Shown here one piece after another: positions 34,909 to 43,928 of a stretch of DNA of 64,000 nt. Within the stretch, counting starts at the first letter, position 1. Every line of letters starts with the position of its first letter. The notes below the pieces were generated by a model that ran no database searches, was not told the origin of the DNA, and saw only the letters and a program-made list of their open reading frames with translations. The stretch spans positions 99,166 to 163,165 of the forward strand of contig NZ_SSOM01000019.1 of NCBI RefSeq assembly GCF_029871235.1. Reading direction: 5' to 3'. The DNA is from Pseudomonas sp. BN411. GTDB taxonomy: Bacteria; Pseudomonadota; Gammaproteobacteria; Pseudomonadales; Pseudomonadaceae. The position numbers were made by a program, and so were the translations under genes.

Positions 34909-35823
34909 ATGAACTACGACAGTAGTCAGCAACTGATACTCGGGCTGGTGCTCGCCGCGCTGATCTTCGGCGTGGCGCTGGAGCTGCGCCTGGCCCACTT
35001 CCTCCTGGTCCTGCGACGGCCCCTGCCGGCACTGCTCGGGCTGCTCTGCCAGTGCCTGCTGCTGCCCTGGCTGACCTTCGTGGCCACCCTCTTCCTCGAC
35101 CTGCGCCCCGGCCTTGAGCTGGGCATGCTGCTGGTGGCCGCCTGCCCCGGCGGCAACCTGTCCAACGTCATCACCCACCTGGCACGGGGCAATACGGCGT
35201 TGTCGGTGAGCGTCACCAGCCTGTCGAGCCTGCTGGCGATCCTCAGCCTCCCGCTGAACTTTGCCGCCACCGCCAGCCTCAACCCGGACACCGCCGCCTT
35301 CCTGCATGGGCAGATGAGCAGCCTGGACGTGGACGCCAGCGGCATCATCGGCGGCCTGGCGGTGCTGCTAGTACTGCCACTGCTGGCCGGCATGGCGGCG
35401 GGCAACCTGGCGCCGGCCTTCAGCGCCCGCGTGCTGCCCTGGTTCAAGCGCTTCTCGCTGCTTGCCTTCGGCCTCTTCCTGGTGGTGGCGGCAGCGGGCA
35501 ACTGGCAACTGCTGGTGGCCAACGCCGGGCTGGTGCTGCTGGTGGTGGTTGGACACAACGCCGGCGCTCTGCTGCTGGGCTGGAGCGCGTCGCGCCTGGC
35601 CGGGCTCGCCGATGCGGACCGCCGCGCCCTGACCATCGAGGTCGGCATGCAGAACTCCGGGCTGGCCCTGGGGCTGATCCTCACCCAGTTCGGCGGCCAG
35701 GTGGACATGGCCCTGGTGGCCGGCTTCTGGGGGCTCTGGCACATCGTTTCCGGCCTGGTGCTGGTGGCTGTCTGGCGGCGCAATCCGCCGCGCGGCAAGG
35801 AGGAACTCTCGTGCGCGTCCTGA
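34909..35823 (+). CDS. BASS-family (bile acid:sodium symporter-like) transporter
   Basis: 304-residue inner-membrane protein with about nine or ten hydrophobic segments. The family pattern is LGMLLVAACPGGNLSNVITHLARGNTALSVSVTSLSSLLAI (the helix-break region with PGG.SN), plus TIEVGMQNSGLALGLILTQF, the second conserved crossover region. Substrate unknown: relatives move bile acids, pyruvate, pantoate or other organic anions with sodium. The start at MNYDSSQQL has a modest AAGAGAA ribosome site. The next gene starts 13 bases before this one ends, so they are coupled. Confidence 0.88.
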   Translation: MNYDSSQQLILGLVLAALIFGVALELRLAHFLLVLRRPLPALLGLLCQCLLLPWLTFVATLFLDLRPGLELGMLLVAACPGGNLSNVITHLARGNTALSVSVTSLSSLLAILSLPLNFAATASLNPDTAAFLHGQMSSLDVDASGIIGGLAVLLVLPLLAGMAAGNLAPAFSARVLPWFKRFSLLAFGLFLVVAAAGNWQLLVANAGLVLLVVVGHNAGALLLGWSASRLAGLADADRRALTIEVGMQNSGLALGLILTQFGGQVDMALVAGFWGLWHIVSGLVLVAVWRRNPPRGKEELSCAS

Positions 35824-36776
35824 TCACCGGCGCTGCCGGCTTCATCGGCCAGCAACTGCTGCGCGACCTGGCCCTGCGCCACCCGGACTGGACCCTGGTG
35901 GCCGCGGACATCCGCCCGCTGAGCCATCAGGGGCTCAAAGCCAATATCGAACCGGTGTCGCTGGACATCAGCTTGCCCCGCGAAGTGGCCACTTGTGTTC
36001 AGCGCTGGAAGCCCGACGCCATCGTGCACCTGGCCTCCGTGGTGACCCCGCCACGGGGCATGAGTGAGGCACGCCTGCACGCCATCGACGTCGGCGGCAC
36101 CCGCGCTGTGCTGGATGCGGCAGTTGCCGAGGGCGTCAGTCAACTGATCGTTACCAGCTCGGGCGCTGCCTACGGCTATTACCCGGAGAACGCCGAGTGG
36201 ATTGACGAGCAGCACCCGCTGCGCGGCCATGAACGCTTCGCCTACGCCCGGCACAAGCGCGAGGTGGAACTGCTGCTGGCCGACGCGCGCAAGCGTCATC
36301 CGCAACTGCGTCAGCTGGTGCTGCGCCCCGGCACCATCCTGGGCGAGCAGGTGAATAACCAGATCACCGAACTGTTCCAGAAGCGCTCGGTGCTGGGCAT
36401 CAAGGGGCATGACAGCCGCTTCGTGTTCATCTGGGACCAGGACGTGGTGGCGATCATCCGCGAAGGCCTGGAGCGCGGCGCCGAAGGCATCTACAACCTG
36501 GCCGGCGACGGCGCGCTGAGCATGGCCGAGATCGCCGGCATCCTCGGCAAGCCCTATCGACCACTGCCTGCGGGCTTGCTGCGTGCCGCCCTGGCCCTGC
36601 TCAAGCCCTTGGGCCTGACCCAGTACGGCCCGGAACAATTGGACTTCCTGCGTTACCGCCCGGTGCTGGACAACCGCCGCCTGAAGGACGAGTTCGGCTA
36701 TCGGCCGCAGTATTCGAGCCGTGAGGCGTTCCTGGCGTTTCTCAAAGCGCGTGGAATAGCGTCGAAGCTGAGCTGA
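35811..36776 (+). CDS. NAD-dependent epimerase/dehydratase (extended SDR)
   Basis: 321-residue Rossmann-fold oxidoreductase. The GTG start is supported by AAGGAGG nearby, and the protein begins with the nucleotide-binding GAAGFIGQQL motif (RVLITGAAGFIGQ). The catalytic SDR residues are present: Ser/Thr in VTSSGAAYGYYPEN and YARHKREVE (Tyr-x-x-x-Lys). It is of the extended class used for nucleotide-sugar or other epimerisation/dehydration, but the substrate is unknown. Overlaps the BASS transporter gene by 13 bases, suggesting a common pathway for an organic acid or sugar derivative. Confidence 0.9.
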   Translation: MRVLITGAAGFIGQQLLRDLALRHPDWTLVAADIRPLSHQGLKANIEPVSLDISLPREVATCVQRWKPDAIVHLASVVTPPRGMSEARLHAIDVGGTRAVLDAAVAEGVSQLIVTSSGAAYGYYPENAEWIDEQHPLRGHERFAYARHKREVELLLADARKRHPQLRQLVLRPGTILGEQVNNQITELFQKRSVLGIKGHDSRFVFIWDQDVVAIIREGLERGAEGIYNLAGDGALSMAEIAGILGKPYRPLPAGLLRAALALLKPLGLTQYGPEQLDFLRYRPVLDNRRLKDEFGYRPQYSSREAFLAFLKARGIASKLS

Positions 36777-36781
36777 ATCCT

Positions 36782-36879
36782 TGTAGGGGCGAATTCATTC
36801 GCCAAGGGATGCGCAGCGTCCCCCTGTTTATCCTCAGGGCCGCCCTTCGGGCTGCTTGGCGAATGAATTCGCCCCTACG
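36782..36879. repeat. REPIN-type palindrome, copy 4
   Basis: TGTAGGGGCGAATTCATTCGCC at the left and GGCGAATGAATTCGCCCCTACG at the right, with an internal segment unlike the other copies. Between the SDR and the AraC-type regulator, which converge on it. Confidence 0.87.
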
Positions 36880-36894
36880 AAGAGCAAGAGAAGC

Positions 36895-37914
36895 TCAATC
36901 CCGATGCTGCTGCCGGTACTCCCCCGGCGTCAGCCCGGTCCACTGGCGGAAGGCGCGGAAGAACACGCTGGGCTCGGAATAACCCAGCAGCACGGCGATA
37001 TCGGCAATCGGCAGGCGGCCCTCCTCCAGATGGCGCTCGGCCAGGTGGCGGCGGGTGTCGTTGAGCAATTGCTGATAGCTACTGTCTTCTTCCGCCAGAC
37101 GCCGTTGCAAGGTCCGTTCGCTGATGCCGAGGGCCGTAGCCAGGGCGCCGCGATCGGGTTCGCCACGGGCCAGCTGGGCGCCGAGCAGCGCGACGACCCG
37201 CGCCCGCAATCCTTCGCTGGGCAGGCGCGCCAGCAGCGCTTCGGCGTGCTGGCGCAGCACCGCCTGCAGCGGCGGGTTGGACTGCTTCAGCGGCGCCGTG
37301 CGCAAGGCCATGGGCAGCACCAGGGCGTAATCCTCAGCCTCGAACTGCAATGGGCAGGCGAAACACTGCTGGTAGAGGCTGGTATCCGCGGGCGCGGCGT
37401 GCACGAAGCAGGCCTTGAGCAGACGCAGGTCCGCCAGCAGCGGACGCATCAGCTCCAGCCAGAACGCCATCAGCGCCAGCACCCGCGCACGGGTCGCCGG
37501 CAGCGTCGGGTGCAGCGGGCGGTACAGGGTCCAGAGTTCATCGCCGCGCACTTCCAGGGCCAGGCTGCCGCCCTCGCCCACCAGCCGCTGGTAGCGCAGC
37601 TCGGCCTCCAGGGCTTCGCCCAGGGTCGGGCTGCTTTGCAGCAGGTAGCCGAGCACACTGAACTGTCCGGGCGCCAGGGCGCGGCCGATGGCGAGGCCCG
37701 GTTCGGGATGCGCCAGGCGGCTGTGGATGGTTCCCCAGAGCGCTTCCTGGGTGCTGAAGGGGATGCGCGCGTCCGGGTCGGCGAGGCGGCTTTCATCAAG
37801 GCTGCTGGCGCGCAGCAGTTCATCTCGGGCGAGGCCGAGCTGGGTGGCTGCGTGCAGGACGGCCTGGGTCAGACTGGCGCTGACCGAGGCGCTGGAAGGG
37901 TCATGAGGCGTCAT
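36895..37914 (-). CDS. AraC-family transcriptional regulator (OruR-like)
   Basis: 339-residue regulator. The N-terminal arabinose-binding-like domain of the AraC_N/Arabinose_bd type covers about residues 20-210 (FSVLGYLLQSSPTLGEALEAELRYQRLV). The C-terminal double HTH of AraC covers 235-335 (RGALATALGISERTLQRRLAEEDSSYQQLLNDTRRHLAERHL, then LPIADIAVLLGYSEPSVFFRAFRQWTGLTPGEYRQQ). This architecture is that of OruR/ArgR-like and other catabolic activators in pseudomonads. The target is unknown. The gene stands alone between a REPIN and the Na/Pi transporter, so it may act elsewhere. Confidence 0.9.
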   Translation of the reverse strand: MTPHDPSSASVSASLTQAVLHAATQLGLARDELLRASSLDESRLADPDARIPFSTQEALWGTIHSRLAHPEPGLAIGRALAPGQFSVLGYLLQSSPTLGEALEAELRYQRLVGEGGSLALEVRGDELWTLYRPLHPTLPATRARVLALMAFWLELMRPLLADLRLLKACFVHAAPADTSLYQQCFACPLQFEAEDYALVLPMALRTAPLKQSNPPLQAVLRQHAEALLARLPSEGLRARVVALLGAQLARGEPDRGALATALGISERTLQRRLAEEDSSYQQLLNDTRRHLAERHLEEGRLPIADIAVLLGYSEPSVFFRAFRQWTGLTPGEYRQQHRD

Positions 37915-37959
37915 GCCCGGATTCTGCCCAAGCGGCCCGCACGCTGTGAAGAGTGCGGT

Positions 37960-39648
37960 TCAGCGATGTGAGCCGATCTCCGGCTCGAAGAAGCGTGAGG
38001 GCGCGACAGACACGTGCTCGTCCTCCACCACATCGGGGGCGTCCGGGTTATCCAGCACCGCGTAGGCGATGGCACAGAACAGCGAGTTGAGACGCTTCAT
38101 GTCACCGATCAGGCCCAGGTGCAGGGCGCTGGTCTCGATGCTCTGCACCACCTGCTGGTGCAGCCGCGAGACGTGGGCGTGGGCAAAGCGCCGTTCGAGG
38201 ATGCGAAAGCGCTGCTTGGCGCGGCGCAGGCGCTTGGCGTTTTCCAGGTCGCCATTGAGGAACACCGAGAGGGCCAGGTGCAGGTTCTCCACCAACTGGT
38301 CGTGGAGACTGACGATCTCTCCCAGGCCCTCATCGGAGAAGGCCCTGCCCTGGGCGTTGTTCTTGCTCTGCACGTCGTCGAGCATGCGCTCGATGATGTC
38401 CCCGGCCTGCTCCAGGTTGATGGTCAGCTCGATGATTTCCGCCCAGCGCCGGCTGTCGCGCTCACCCAGGTCCTCGCGGGGCATGCGCGCCAGGTAGAGC
38501 TTGATGGCGGTGTAGAGGGCGTCGATGTCGTCGTCGAGGCGGTGGATGTCCTTGCCCAGCAGCGGGTCGCCGCCGCGCAGCAGGTGCAGCAGGTTGTTCA
38601 GCATCTGCTCGACGATATCGCCCATGCGCAGGGTCTCGCGCACGGCGTTGGCCAGCGCCAGGCTGGGGGTTTCCAGGTCGGCGGGGTCGAGGTGGCGCGG
38701 CTTGGCCACATCGTCGGGCTGCGGGCGGTCTGGCAGCAGCCAGTCGCAGAAGCGCGCCATCGGCACCGTCAGCGGCAGGCAGAGGGTGCAGCGCACGCTG
38801 TTGTAGAGCAGGTGGAAGGCGATCACCAGTTCGGCGGTGGAGATCGGCCAGTTGTCGATCCAGTTCGCCAGCGGCCCTACCAGAGGCAGCACCAGGATGC
38901 AGCCGGCCAGCTTGAACAGCAGGCTGCCAAGGGCCACGCGGCGCCCGGCCGGGTTCTGCAGGGTGCTGCTGAGCAGGGCGAGGACGCCGCTGCCGAGGTT
39001 GGCGCCGATCACCAGGCAGAGCGCCACCTTGAGGGAAATCACCTTGGAGGCCGCCAGCGTGGCGGTGAGCAGCACGGCCGCCAGGCTGGAGTACGAGACC
39101 ATGGCGAACAGCGCGCCGGTCAGGGCGTCCAGCAGCACGTCGCCGGTCAGCGAGGAGAACAGCACCTTCACCCCCTTGGCGGTGGTGATGGGTTCGGCGG
39201 CGGCGATGATCAGCTGCAGGGCGAGGATGATCAGCCCCAGGCCGATGCCGACGCGCCCCAACTGCCCCAGGCGGGTCTGCTTGCGGGAGAGAAAGAAGAT
39301 CACCCCGAAGAAGATCAACAGCGGCGACAGCCAGGACAGGTCGAGGGTGAGCACCCGGGCCATCAGCGCCGTGCCGACGTCGGCGCCGAGCATGATCGCC
39401 AGCGCCGGCGCCAGCAGCATCAGGCCCTGGGCGACGAAGGAGCTGACCAGCAGTGCGGTGGCGTTGCTGCTTTGCACCAGGGCGGTGACGCCGATACCCG
39501 AGGCGAAGGCCAGGGGCCGGCGGCGTACGCTGCGGCTGAGCAGGCGGCGCAGGTTGGAGCCGTACACGCGAAGAATGCCCGTTCGCACGATGTGCGTGCC
39601 CCAGATGAGCAGGGCGACGGCCGAGAGGAGATTGAGCAAGGTCAGCAT
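37960..39648 (-). CDS. Na/Pi cotransporter family protein (NptA-like) with PhoU-like tail
   Basis: 562 residues. The N-terminal ~310 residues are membrane-spanning in two repeated halves with the conserved QSSNATALLVSSFV (QSS motif) and LCLVIGANLGSGVLAL patterns of sodium-phosphate cotransporters. The C-terminal ~230 residues are a helical PhoU-like domain (LANAVRETLRMGDIVEQMLNNLLHLL, ... INLEQAGDIIERMLDDVQSK). Members move phosphate or act in its control. No Pho-box was recognised upstream. The start follows no strong ribosome site but matches the usual N terminus (MLTLLNLLSAVALLIWGTHIVRTG). Confidence 0.9.
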   Translation of the reverse strand: MLTLLNLLSAVALLIWGTHIVRTGILRVYGSNLRRLLSRSVRRRPLAFASGIGVTALVQSSNATALLVSSFVAQGLMLLAPALAIMLGADVGTALMARVLTLDLSWLSPLLIFFGVIFFLSRKQTRLGQLGRVGIGLGLIILALQLIIAAAEPITTAKGVKVLFSSLTGDVLLDALTGALFAMVSYSSLAAVLLTATLAASKVISLKVALCLVIGANLGSGVLALLSSTLQNPAGRRVALGSLLFKLAGCILVLPLVGPLANWIDNWPISTAELVIAFHLLYNSVRCTLCLPLTVPMARFCDWLLPDRPQPDDVAKPRHLDPADLETPSLALANAVRETLRMGDIVEQMLNNLLHLLRGGDPLLGKDIHRLDDDIDALYTAIKLYLARMPREDLGERDSRRWAEIIELTINLEQAGDIIERMLDDVQSKNNAQGRAFSDEGLGEIVSLHDQLVENLHLALSVFLNGDLENAKRLRRAKQRFRILERRFAHAHVSRLHQQVVQSIETSALHLGLIGDMKRLNSLFCAIAYAVLDNPDAPDVVEDEHVSVAPSRFFEPEIGSHR

Positions 39649-39986
39649 GGTGGCCCTCCTGGCGATCTCGAAGGCCGCTGTATCCGTGGGCGGGAGAACA
39701 GCGGCCCAGGCAGGCGAGTTGCAACAAGATTGTCATCGTTGGACCGTCCCGGCCCTGACTGATTACCGCTGCGTGCCTGACTTTTTCTTCACCTGCTGAC
39801 AAGTAAAGCCCGTCTCTTGGGTTTGTGCTCGTTGCCGATCAATAAGTTGGCGCAAAAAGCTGAGGTGGTTTCCGCATGGGTTTTCCCGATCCCGTGGCGC
39901 GTGCTGGGGCGACGGTCGTCCGGCGCACCCTACCCACAAACAAAAAGCCCGGCATCCGCCGGGCTTTGAGGTTTTGCAGGCTGCGA
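39649..39986. other. Intergenic region between the Na/Pi transporter and the repeat protein
   Basis: About 338 bases. Apart from the terminator at 39942-39966 for the repeat-protein gene, nothing else was recognised. The left part should hold the promoter of the Na/Pi transporter on the minus strand. Confidence 0.4.
39942..39966 (-). terminator. Intrinsic terminator of the repeat-protein gene
   Basis: AAAGCCCGGC-ggat-GCCGGGCTTTTTG on the minus strand, 21 bases after the gene's stop, with a T-run. Confidence 0.9.
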
Positions 39987-40280
39987 TCAGCTGATGCGCT
40001 GGGCTTGCAGCAGACGGTCGGCACCGCCTTCGGCGATGCGGTTGGCACCGGTACGGTCGGCACCGCTTTCGGCGACGCGGTTGGCGCCGGTGCGGTCGGA
40101 ACCACCTTCAGCCACGCGGTCCAGGACCATGAAGCTGCCTTCGGCGGCAACCGGGTCGATGACCTGGAGGGTGGTGCCTTCCTTCGCTTCACCCAGCACC
40201 GGCTGGTAGGCGGCCGGCAGGGCAAAGGCGGAAGTGCTCAGGGCGGCGATGAACAGGGCAGCGAAGGCTTGGGTTTTCAT
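39987..40280 (-). CDS. Small exported protein with tandem 13-residue repeats
   Basis: 97 residues, periplasmic or secreted. Signal peptide MKTQAFAALFIAALSTSAFA, then a spacer (LPAAYQPVLGEAKEGTTLQVIDPVAAEGSFMVLDR). The repeats are VAEGGSDRTGANR, VAESGADRTGANR and IAEGGADR, two and a half copies of a 13-residue unit. The DNA repeat (39 bases) is visible as strikingly periodic sequence. Related small repeat proteins of Pseudomonas carry the label phage infection protein in annotations, without clear function. A ribosome site GGAG and a terminator frame it as a monocistronic gene. Confidence 0.82.
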   Translation of the reverse strand: MKTQAFAALFIAALSTSAFALPAAYQPVLGEAKEGTTLQVIDPVAAEGSFMVLDRVAEGGSDRTGANRVAESGADRTGANRIAEGGADRLLQAQRIS

Positions 40281-40447
40281 GATCTTTGGCTCCGTGCAGG
40301 GGGGAGGAAACTTCTTCTGGAGCCCATGTTACGGATAGGGTTCTGATTAAAAAGTGATCACTCGGCATAGAGAACATCAACGCTGTTGATGTGAGTGCCG
40401 GGCCTTTCGAATCAATGAGTTGGCGTGCTCCGGTGCTTGCGCCCAAA

Positions 40448-40475
40448 TAAAAAACGGGGCCATTCGGCCCCGTTC
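40448..40475 (-). terminator. Intrinsic terminator of terC-like gene
   Basis: GAACGGGGCC-gaat-GGCCCCGTTTTTT on the minus strand, 14 bases after the TerC-family stop. Confidence 0.93.
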
Positions 40476-40489
40476 TTCATTGCTTCGGC

Positions 40490-41248
40490 TTACTGCCCAG
40501 GAATGTCCTTGCGCAGTTTCACCGGGTCTTCCTTGCGACCGCGAGCGATGCGCATGCGGATGTTGAGCGCCTCCACGGCCAGGGAGAAGGCCATGGCGAA
40601 GTAGACATAACCCTTCGGTACGTGGACTTCGAAGGACTCGGCGATCAGCACGGTACCGACCACTACCAGGAAGGCCAGGGCCAGCATCTTCAGGCTCGGG
40701 TGCTTGTCGATGAAGTCGCTGATGGTGCCGGCGGCCAGCATCATCACCAGTACGGCGACGATGATCGCAGCGACCATCACCGGCACATGGGAAACCATGC
40801 CGACGGCGGTGATCACCGAGTCCAGCGAGAACACGATGTCGATGATGGCGATCTGGATGATGGTGCCGATGAAGTTGCGCGCCGCGCCGTCGGACGCTGC
40901 TTCGGACTCATCTTCGCCTTCCAGGCTGTGGTACATCTCGGTGGTGCTCTTCCACAGCAGGAACAGGCCGCCGAAGAAGAGGATCAGGTCACGGCCGGAG
41001 ATGCCCTGGCCGAACAGTTCGAACAGGTCGTTGGTGAGCCGCATGATCCAGGTGATGGAGAGCAGCAGCAGGATGCGGGTGATCATCGCCAGCGCCAGGC
41101 CGAAGAAGCGGGTGCGCGCCTGCATGTGCGGCGGCATGCGGCCCACGAGGATGGCGATCATGATGATGTTGTCGATGCCGAGGACGATTTCCAGGGCGGT
41201 CAGGGTGAAGAAGGCGACCCAGATTTCCGGGCTGGTCAGCCATTCCAT
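40490..41248 (-). CDS. TerC-family integral membrane protein
   Basis: 252-residue inner-membrane protein of the TerC (tellurite-resistance-associated) family, about seven membrane segments. It carries the acidic motif in the first helices LTALEIVLGIDNIIMIAILV and the second one in IAIIDIVFSLDSVITAVGMVSHVPVMVA. The two Asp-containing motifs are thought to bind or move divalent metals such as manganese. A charged loop (EGEDESEAASDGAARN) separates them. Not in a tellurite operon here, so a metal-export role is more likely. Terminator follows. Confidence 0.9.
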   Translation of the reverse strand: MEWLTSPEIWVAFFTLTALEIVLGIDNIIMIAILVGRMPPHMQARTRFFGLALAMITRILLLLSITWIMRLTNDLFELFGQGISGRDLILFFGGLFLLWKSTTEMYHSLEGEDESEAASDGAARNFIGTIIQIAIIDIVFSLDSVITAVGMVSHVPVMVAAIIVAVLVMMLAAGTISDFIDKHPSLKMLALAFLVVVGTVLIAESFEVHVPKGYVYFAMAFSLAVEALNIRMRIARGRKEDPVKLRKDIPGQ

Positions 41249-41351
41249 GATGCGTTGATCCTCACAAGTTTCTTGGTCTAGGGATGGAACACGAACAAGC
41301 CGGAAAGAGCTTACGCAGTTTCCGGCTTGAGCGAATGTCAGTTAGCGACTG

Positions 41352-42659
41352 TCAGTGTGATCCGAAGAGCGGGAACACACCCAGCAGCAAGGCGGCGACG
41401 AGGATACACAGACAAATCATCACCGCCCACTTCAACGTGAAGCGCTGGTGGTCGCCGAACTCCACTTTGGCCAGGCCCACCAGCAGGTAGGTGGAGGGTA
41501 CCAGCGGGCTCAGCAGATGCACCGGCTGGCCTACGATAGACGCCCGCGCCATCTCCACCGGACTGATGCCGTAATGGCTCGCAGCCTCGGCCAGAACCGG
41601 TAACACGCCGTAATAAAAAGCGTCGTTGGACATGAAGAAGGTGAACGGCATGCTCACGACCGCGGTGATCACTGCCATGTAAGGACCCATGGACGGCGGG
41701 ATGACCGCCAGCAGGCTCTTGGACATGGCTTCCACCATGCCGGTGCCGGACAGGATTCCGGTGAAAATGCCCGCGGCGAAGATCAGGCCGACCACCGCCA
41801 GCACGTTGCCGGCATGGGCCGCGACCCGTTCCTTCTGCTGCTGCAGGCAGGGGTAGTTGATGATCATGGCCAGGCTGAAGGCGATCATGAACAGCACCGG
41901 CAGCGGCAGCAGCCCGGCGATCAGGGTCACCATCAGGGCGGCGGTCAGCGCGCCGTTCACCCACAGCAGCTTGGGACGGCGGGCCTCCGGGTACTGCGAC
42001 ACGCTGATTTCGTCGTGATTGATCTGGTCATCCGGCAGGTGCAGCACGCCGAGGCGGGCGCGCTCGCGTTTGCCGTAGGCCCAGGCGAGGCCGAACAGGG
42101 CGATGGCGCCGACGATCATGGCCGGAATCATCGGTACGAAGATGTCCGACGGGTCCACGTGCAGGGCGCTCGCGGCGCGGGCGGTAGGGCCGCCCCAGGG
42201 GGTCATGTTCATGATGCCGCCGGCGAGGATGATCAGCCCGGCCATGATCAGCGGGCTCATGCCCAGGCGGCTGTAAAGCGGCAGCAGGGCGGCAACGCAG
42301 ATCATGTAGGTGGTGGCGCCGTCACCGTCGAGGGAGACGATCAGCGCCAGGGCGGCCGTGCCCATCGAGACTTTCAGCGGGTCACCTTTCACCAGCTTGA
42401 GGATCTTGCGCACGGCCGGGTCGAACAGGCCGGAGTCGATCATCAGGGCGAAGTAGAGGATGGCGAACATCAGCATCACGCCGGTGGGGGCGAGCTTGCC
42501 GATGCCTTCCAGCATCATCGGGCCGATACCCGCGGCGAAGCCGCCGATCAGGGCGAAGACGATGGGGACGATGATCAGGGCGATCAGGGCAGACAGGCGC
42601 TTGGTCATGATCAGGTACATGAAGCAGATGACCATGGCGAAGCCGAGCAGAGTCAGCAT
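41352..42659 (-). CDS. CitMHS-family citrate:metal/proton symporter
   Basis: 435 residues, about twelve membrane segments. The start MLTLLGFAMVICFMYLIMTKRLSALIALIIVPIVFALIGG and the segments SLDGDGATTYMICVAALLPLY and GIMNMTPWGGPTARAASALHVDPSDIFVPMIPAMIVG are characteristic of CitMHS, which transports citrate complexed with Mg or other divalent metals, or tricarboxylates. The hydrophilic loop at about 210-240 is the central domain junction. No regulator is adjacent. The 260 bases upstream hold its promoter. Confidence 0.9.
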   Translation of the reverse strand: MLTLLGFAMVICFMYLIMTKRLSALIALIIVPIVFALIGGFAAGIGPMMLEGIGKLAPTGVMLMFAILYFALMIDSGLFDPAVRKILKLVKGDPLKVSMGTAALALIVSLDGDGATTYMICVAALLPLYSRLGMSPLIMAGLIILAGGIMNMTPWGGPTARAASALHVDPSDIFVPMIPAMIVGAIALFGLAWAYGKRERARLGVLHLPDDQINHDEISVSQYPEARRPKLLWVNGALTAALMVTLIAGLLPLPVLFMIAFSLAMIINYPCLQQQKERVAAHAGNVLAVVGLIFAAGIFTGILSGTGMVEAMSKSLLAVIPPSMGPYMAVITAVVSMPFTFFMSNDAFYYGVLPVLAEAASHYGISPVEMARASIVGQPVHLLSPLVPSTYLLVGLAKVEFGDHQRFTLKWAVMICLCILVAALLLGVFPLFGSH

Positions 42660-42919
42660 GGCGGTTCTCCGGACGTGATTCGGGTGGGGCGGGAGGAAAT
42701 CAGCGCGGGGCCGAAGGCGTGCGGAGGACGGGCGGAGGAGTGCCGGGCAGGCAGCGGGAGCAGAGCATGTCGATCACCAATCTTGTTGTTTTCGGGTTAC
42801 CGGTCTGGTGCCGGTAGTGGGGCGGATGCTAAGCCCGCAACCTTTCAGCCAGCTTTCGGCGGTGATCGGTGCCGATTACGTGGCTATTTGTCGACGAACG
42901 GCGCCAGGCCGCCATGGCT
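42660..42919. other. citM upstream region
   Basis: 260 bases between the CitMHS gene and the AEC gene, both on the minus strand. It must contain the CitMHS promoter; a G/C-rich stretch follows a TTGTTGTTTT sequence (42783-42792). No clear -10/-35 pair, operator or RNA was recognised. Confidence 0.3.
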
Positions 42920-43828
42920 TCAGATGGCCAGCGTGCGCATCACCAGCAGCAGGCTTCCGGCGGCGAGCAGGGTCTGCAGGGTGATGATGCCGGCCATCAG
43001 GTGGCTGTCGCCGCCGAGCTGGCGGGTCAGCACATAGGCCGTGGGCGCGGTGGGCAGGGCGAAGAACAGCACCAGGATGCTGCTTTCCATGGCCGGCAGG
43101 CCGAGCACGCGGGCGACCAGAAAGGCGAGGGCGGGCATGGCCAGCAGGCGCAGGGCGCAGTTCCAGGCGAGGGCTGGAACCTCGCCAGCCAGTTCCTGGG
43201 GACGTAGCGCGGCGCCGACGCAGAGCAGGCCCAGCGGCAGGCTGGCCACTGCCAGCAGGTTGAGCAGGCGGTCGGTGCCGCCGGGCAGGCCGATGCCGGC
43301 CAGGTTGACCAGGGCGCCGGCCAGGCAGGCGAGGATCAGCGGGTTCTTCGCCACCGGCAGCAGCAGGCCGCGCAGGTTTACGCCGCGCTCGGCGGTCAGG
43401 GCCCAGACCGACATCAGGTTCACCGTCGGCACCATCAGGGCCAGCATCAGCGCCGCAATGGCCAGGCCATCCGTGCCAAAGAGGCTGCCGATGGCGGCCA
43501 GGCCCAGGTAGGTGTTGAAGCGCAGGATGCCCTGGGTGATGGCGCCGAAGCGCGCGGCCGGCCAGTTCAGCAGGCGTCGTGCGAGCAGCAGGGCGGCCCA
43601 GCCGATGCCGAGGCCCAGGAACACCGCCAGGGCCAGGCGGGGTAGCGCCGGGTTGTGCAGCGGTGCGGTGGCCAGGCTGCTGAAGAGCAGGGCGGGGAAC
43701 AGGATGAAGTAGTTCAGGCGCTCGGCGGCGGGCCAGAAGGCTTCGCCGGGGAAGTCCCAGCGGCGCAGCAGGTAGCCGCCGATGATCAGGGCGAAGAGGG
43801 GCCAGAGGGCCTGGAAGAGGGTGAGCAC
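42920..43828 (-). CDS. AEC-family transporter (auxin efflux carrier type)
   Basis: 302-residue inner-membrane carrier, about ten membrane segments, starting with GTG (MLTLFQALWPLFALIIGGYLLRRWDF). Family blocks are FPAERLNYFILFPALLFSSLAT-like near residues 34-55, RFNTYLGLAAIGSLFG and the C-terminal NCALRLLAMPALAFLVARVLGLPAMESSILVLFFALPTAPTAYVLTRQLGGDSHLMA. Bacterial AEC proteins move malate, malonate and similar small carboxylates. The ribosome site is weak, so the start could differ. The GFA gene begins divergently 100 bases away. Confidence 0.88.
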   Translation of the reverse strand: MLTLFQALWPLFALIIGGYLLRRWDFPGEAFWPAAERLNYFILFPALLFSSLATAPLHNPALPRLALAVFLGLGIGWAALLLARRLLNWPAARFGAITQGILRFNTYLGLAAIGSLFGTDGLAIAALMLALMVPTVNLMSVWALTAERGVNLRGLLLPVAKNPLILACLAGALVNLAGIGLPGGTDRLLNLLAVASLPLGLLCVGAALRPQELAGEVPALAWNCALRLLAMPALAFLVARVLGLPAMESSILVLFFALPTAPTAYVLTRQLGGDSHLMAGIITLQTLLAAGSLLLVMRTLAI

Positions 43829-43928
43829 AGCGACATCCAGTCAGCGGGAAGCCTTCATCTTCGGTATGCCGACGGCCCTGCGCAACCGCCTGCTAGCGTT
43901 ATTCAGGACCCAGCGAACGGAGACTGCC

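Noticed and set aside
34926..36638. 570-codon minus-strand frame across the BASS and SDR genes
   Set aside because: Both plus-strand genes have clear family motifs and a ribosome site (AAGGAGG) at the second start; the long opposite frame is a shadow.
38014..39762. 582-codon Gln/His-rich frame opposite the Na/Pi transporter
   Set aside because: Shadow frame; the minus-strand protein has repeated transporter motifs and a PhoU-like tail.
39839..40225. Minus-strand frame with Lys-Ala-Val-Pro-Thr repeats over the repeat-protein gene
   Set aside because: It is the same 39-base DNA repeat read in another phase; the supported gene in the proper phase has a signal peptide, ribosome site and terminator.
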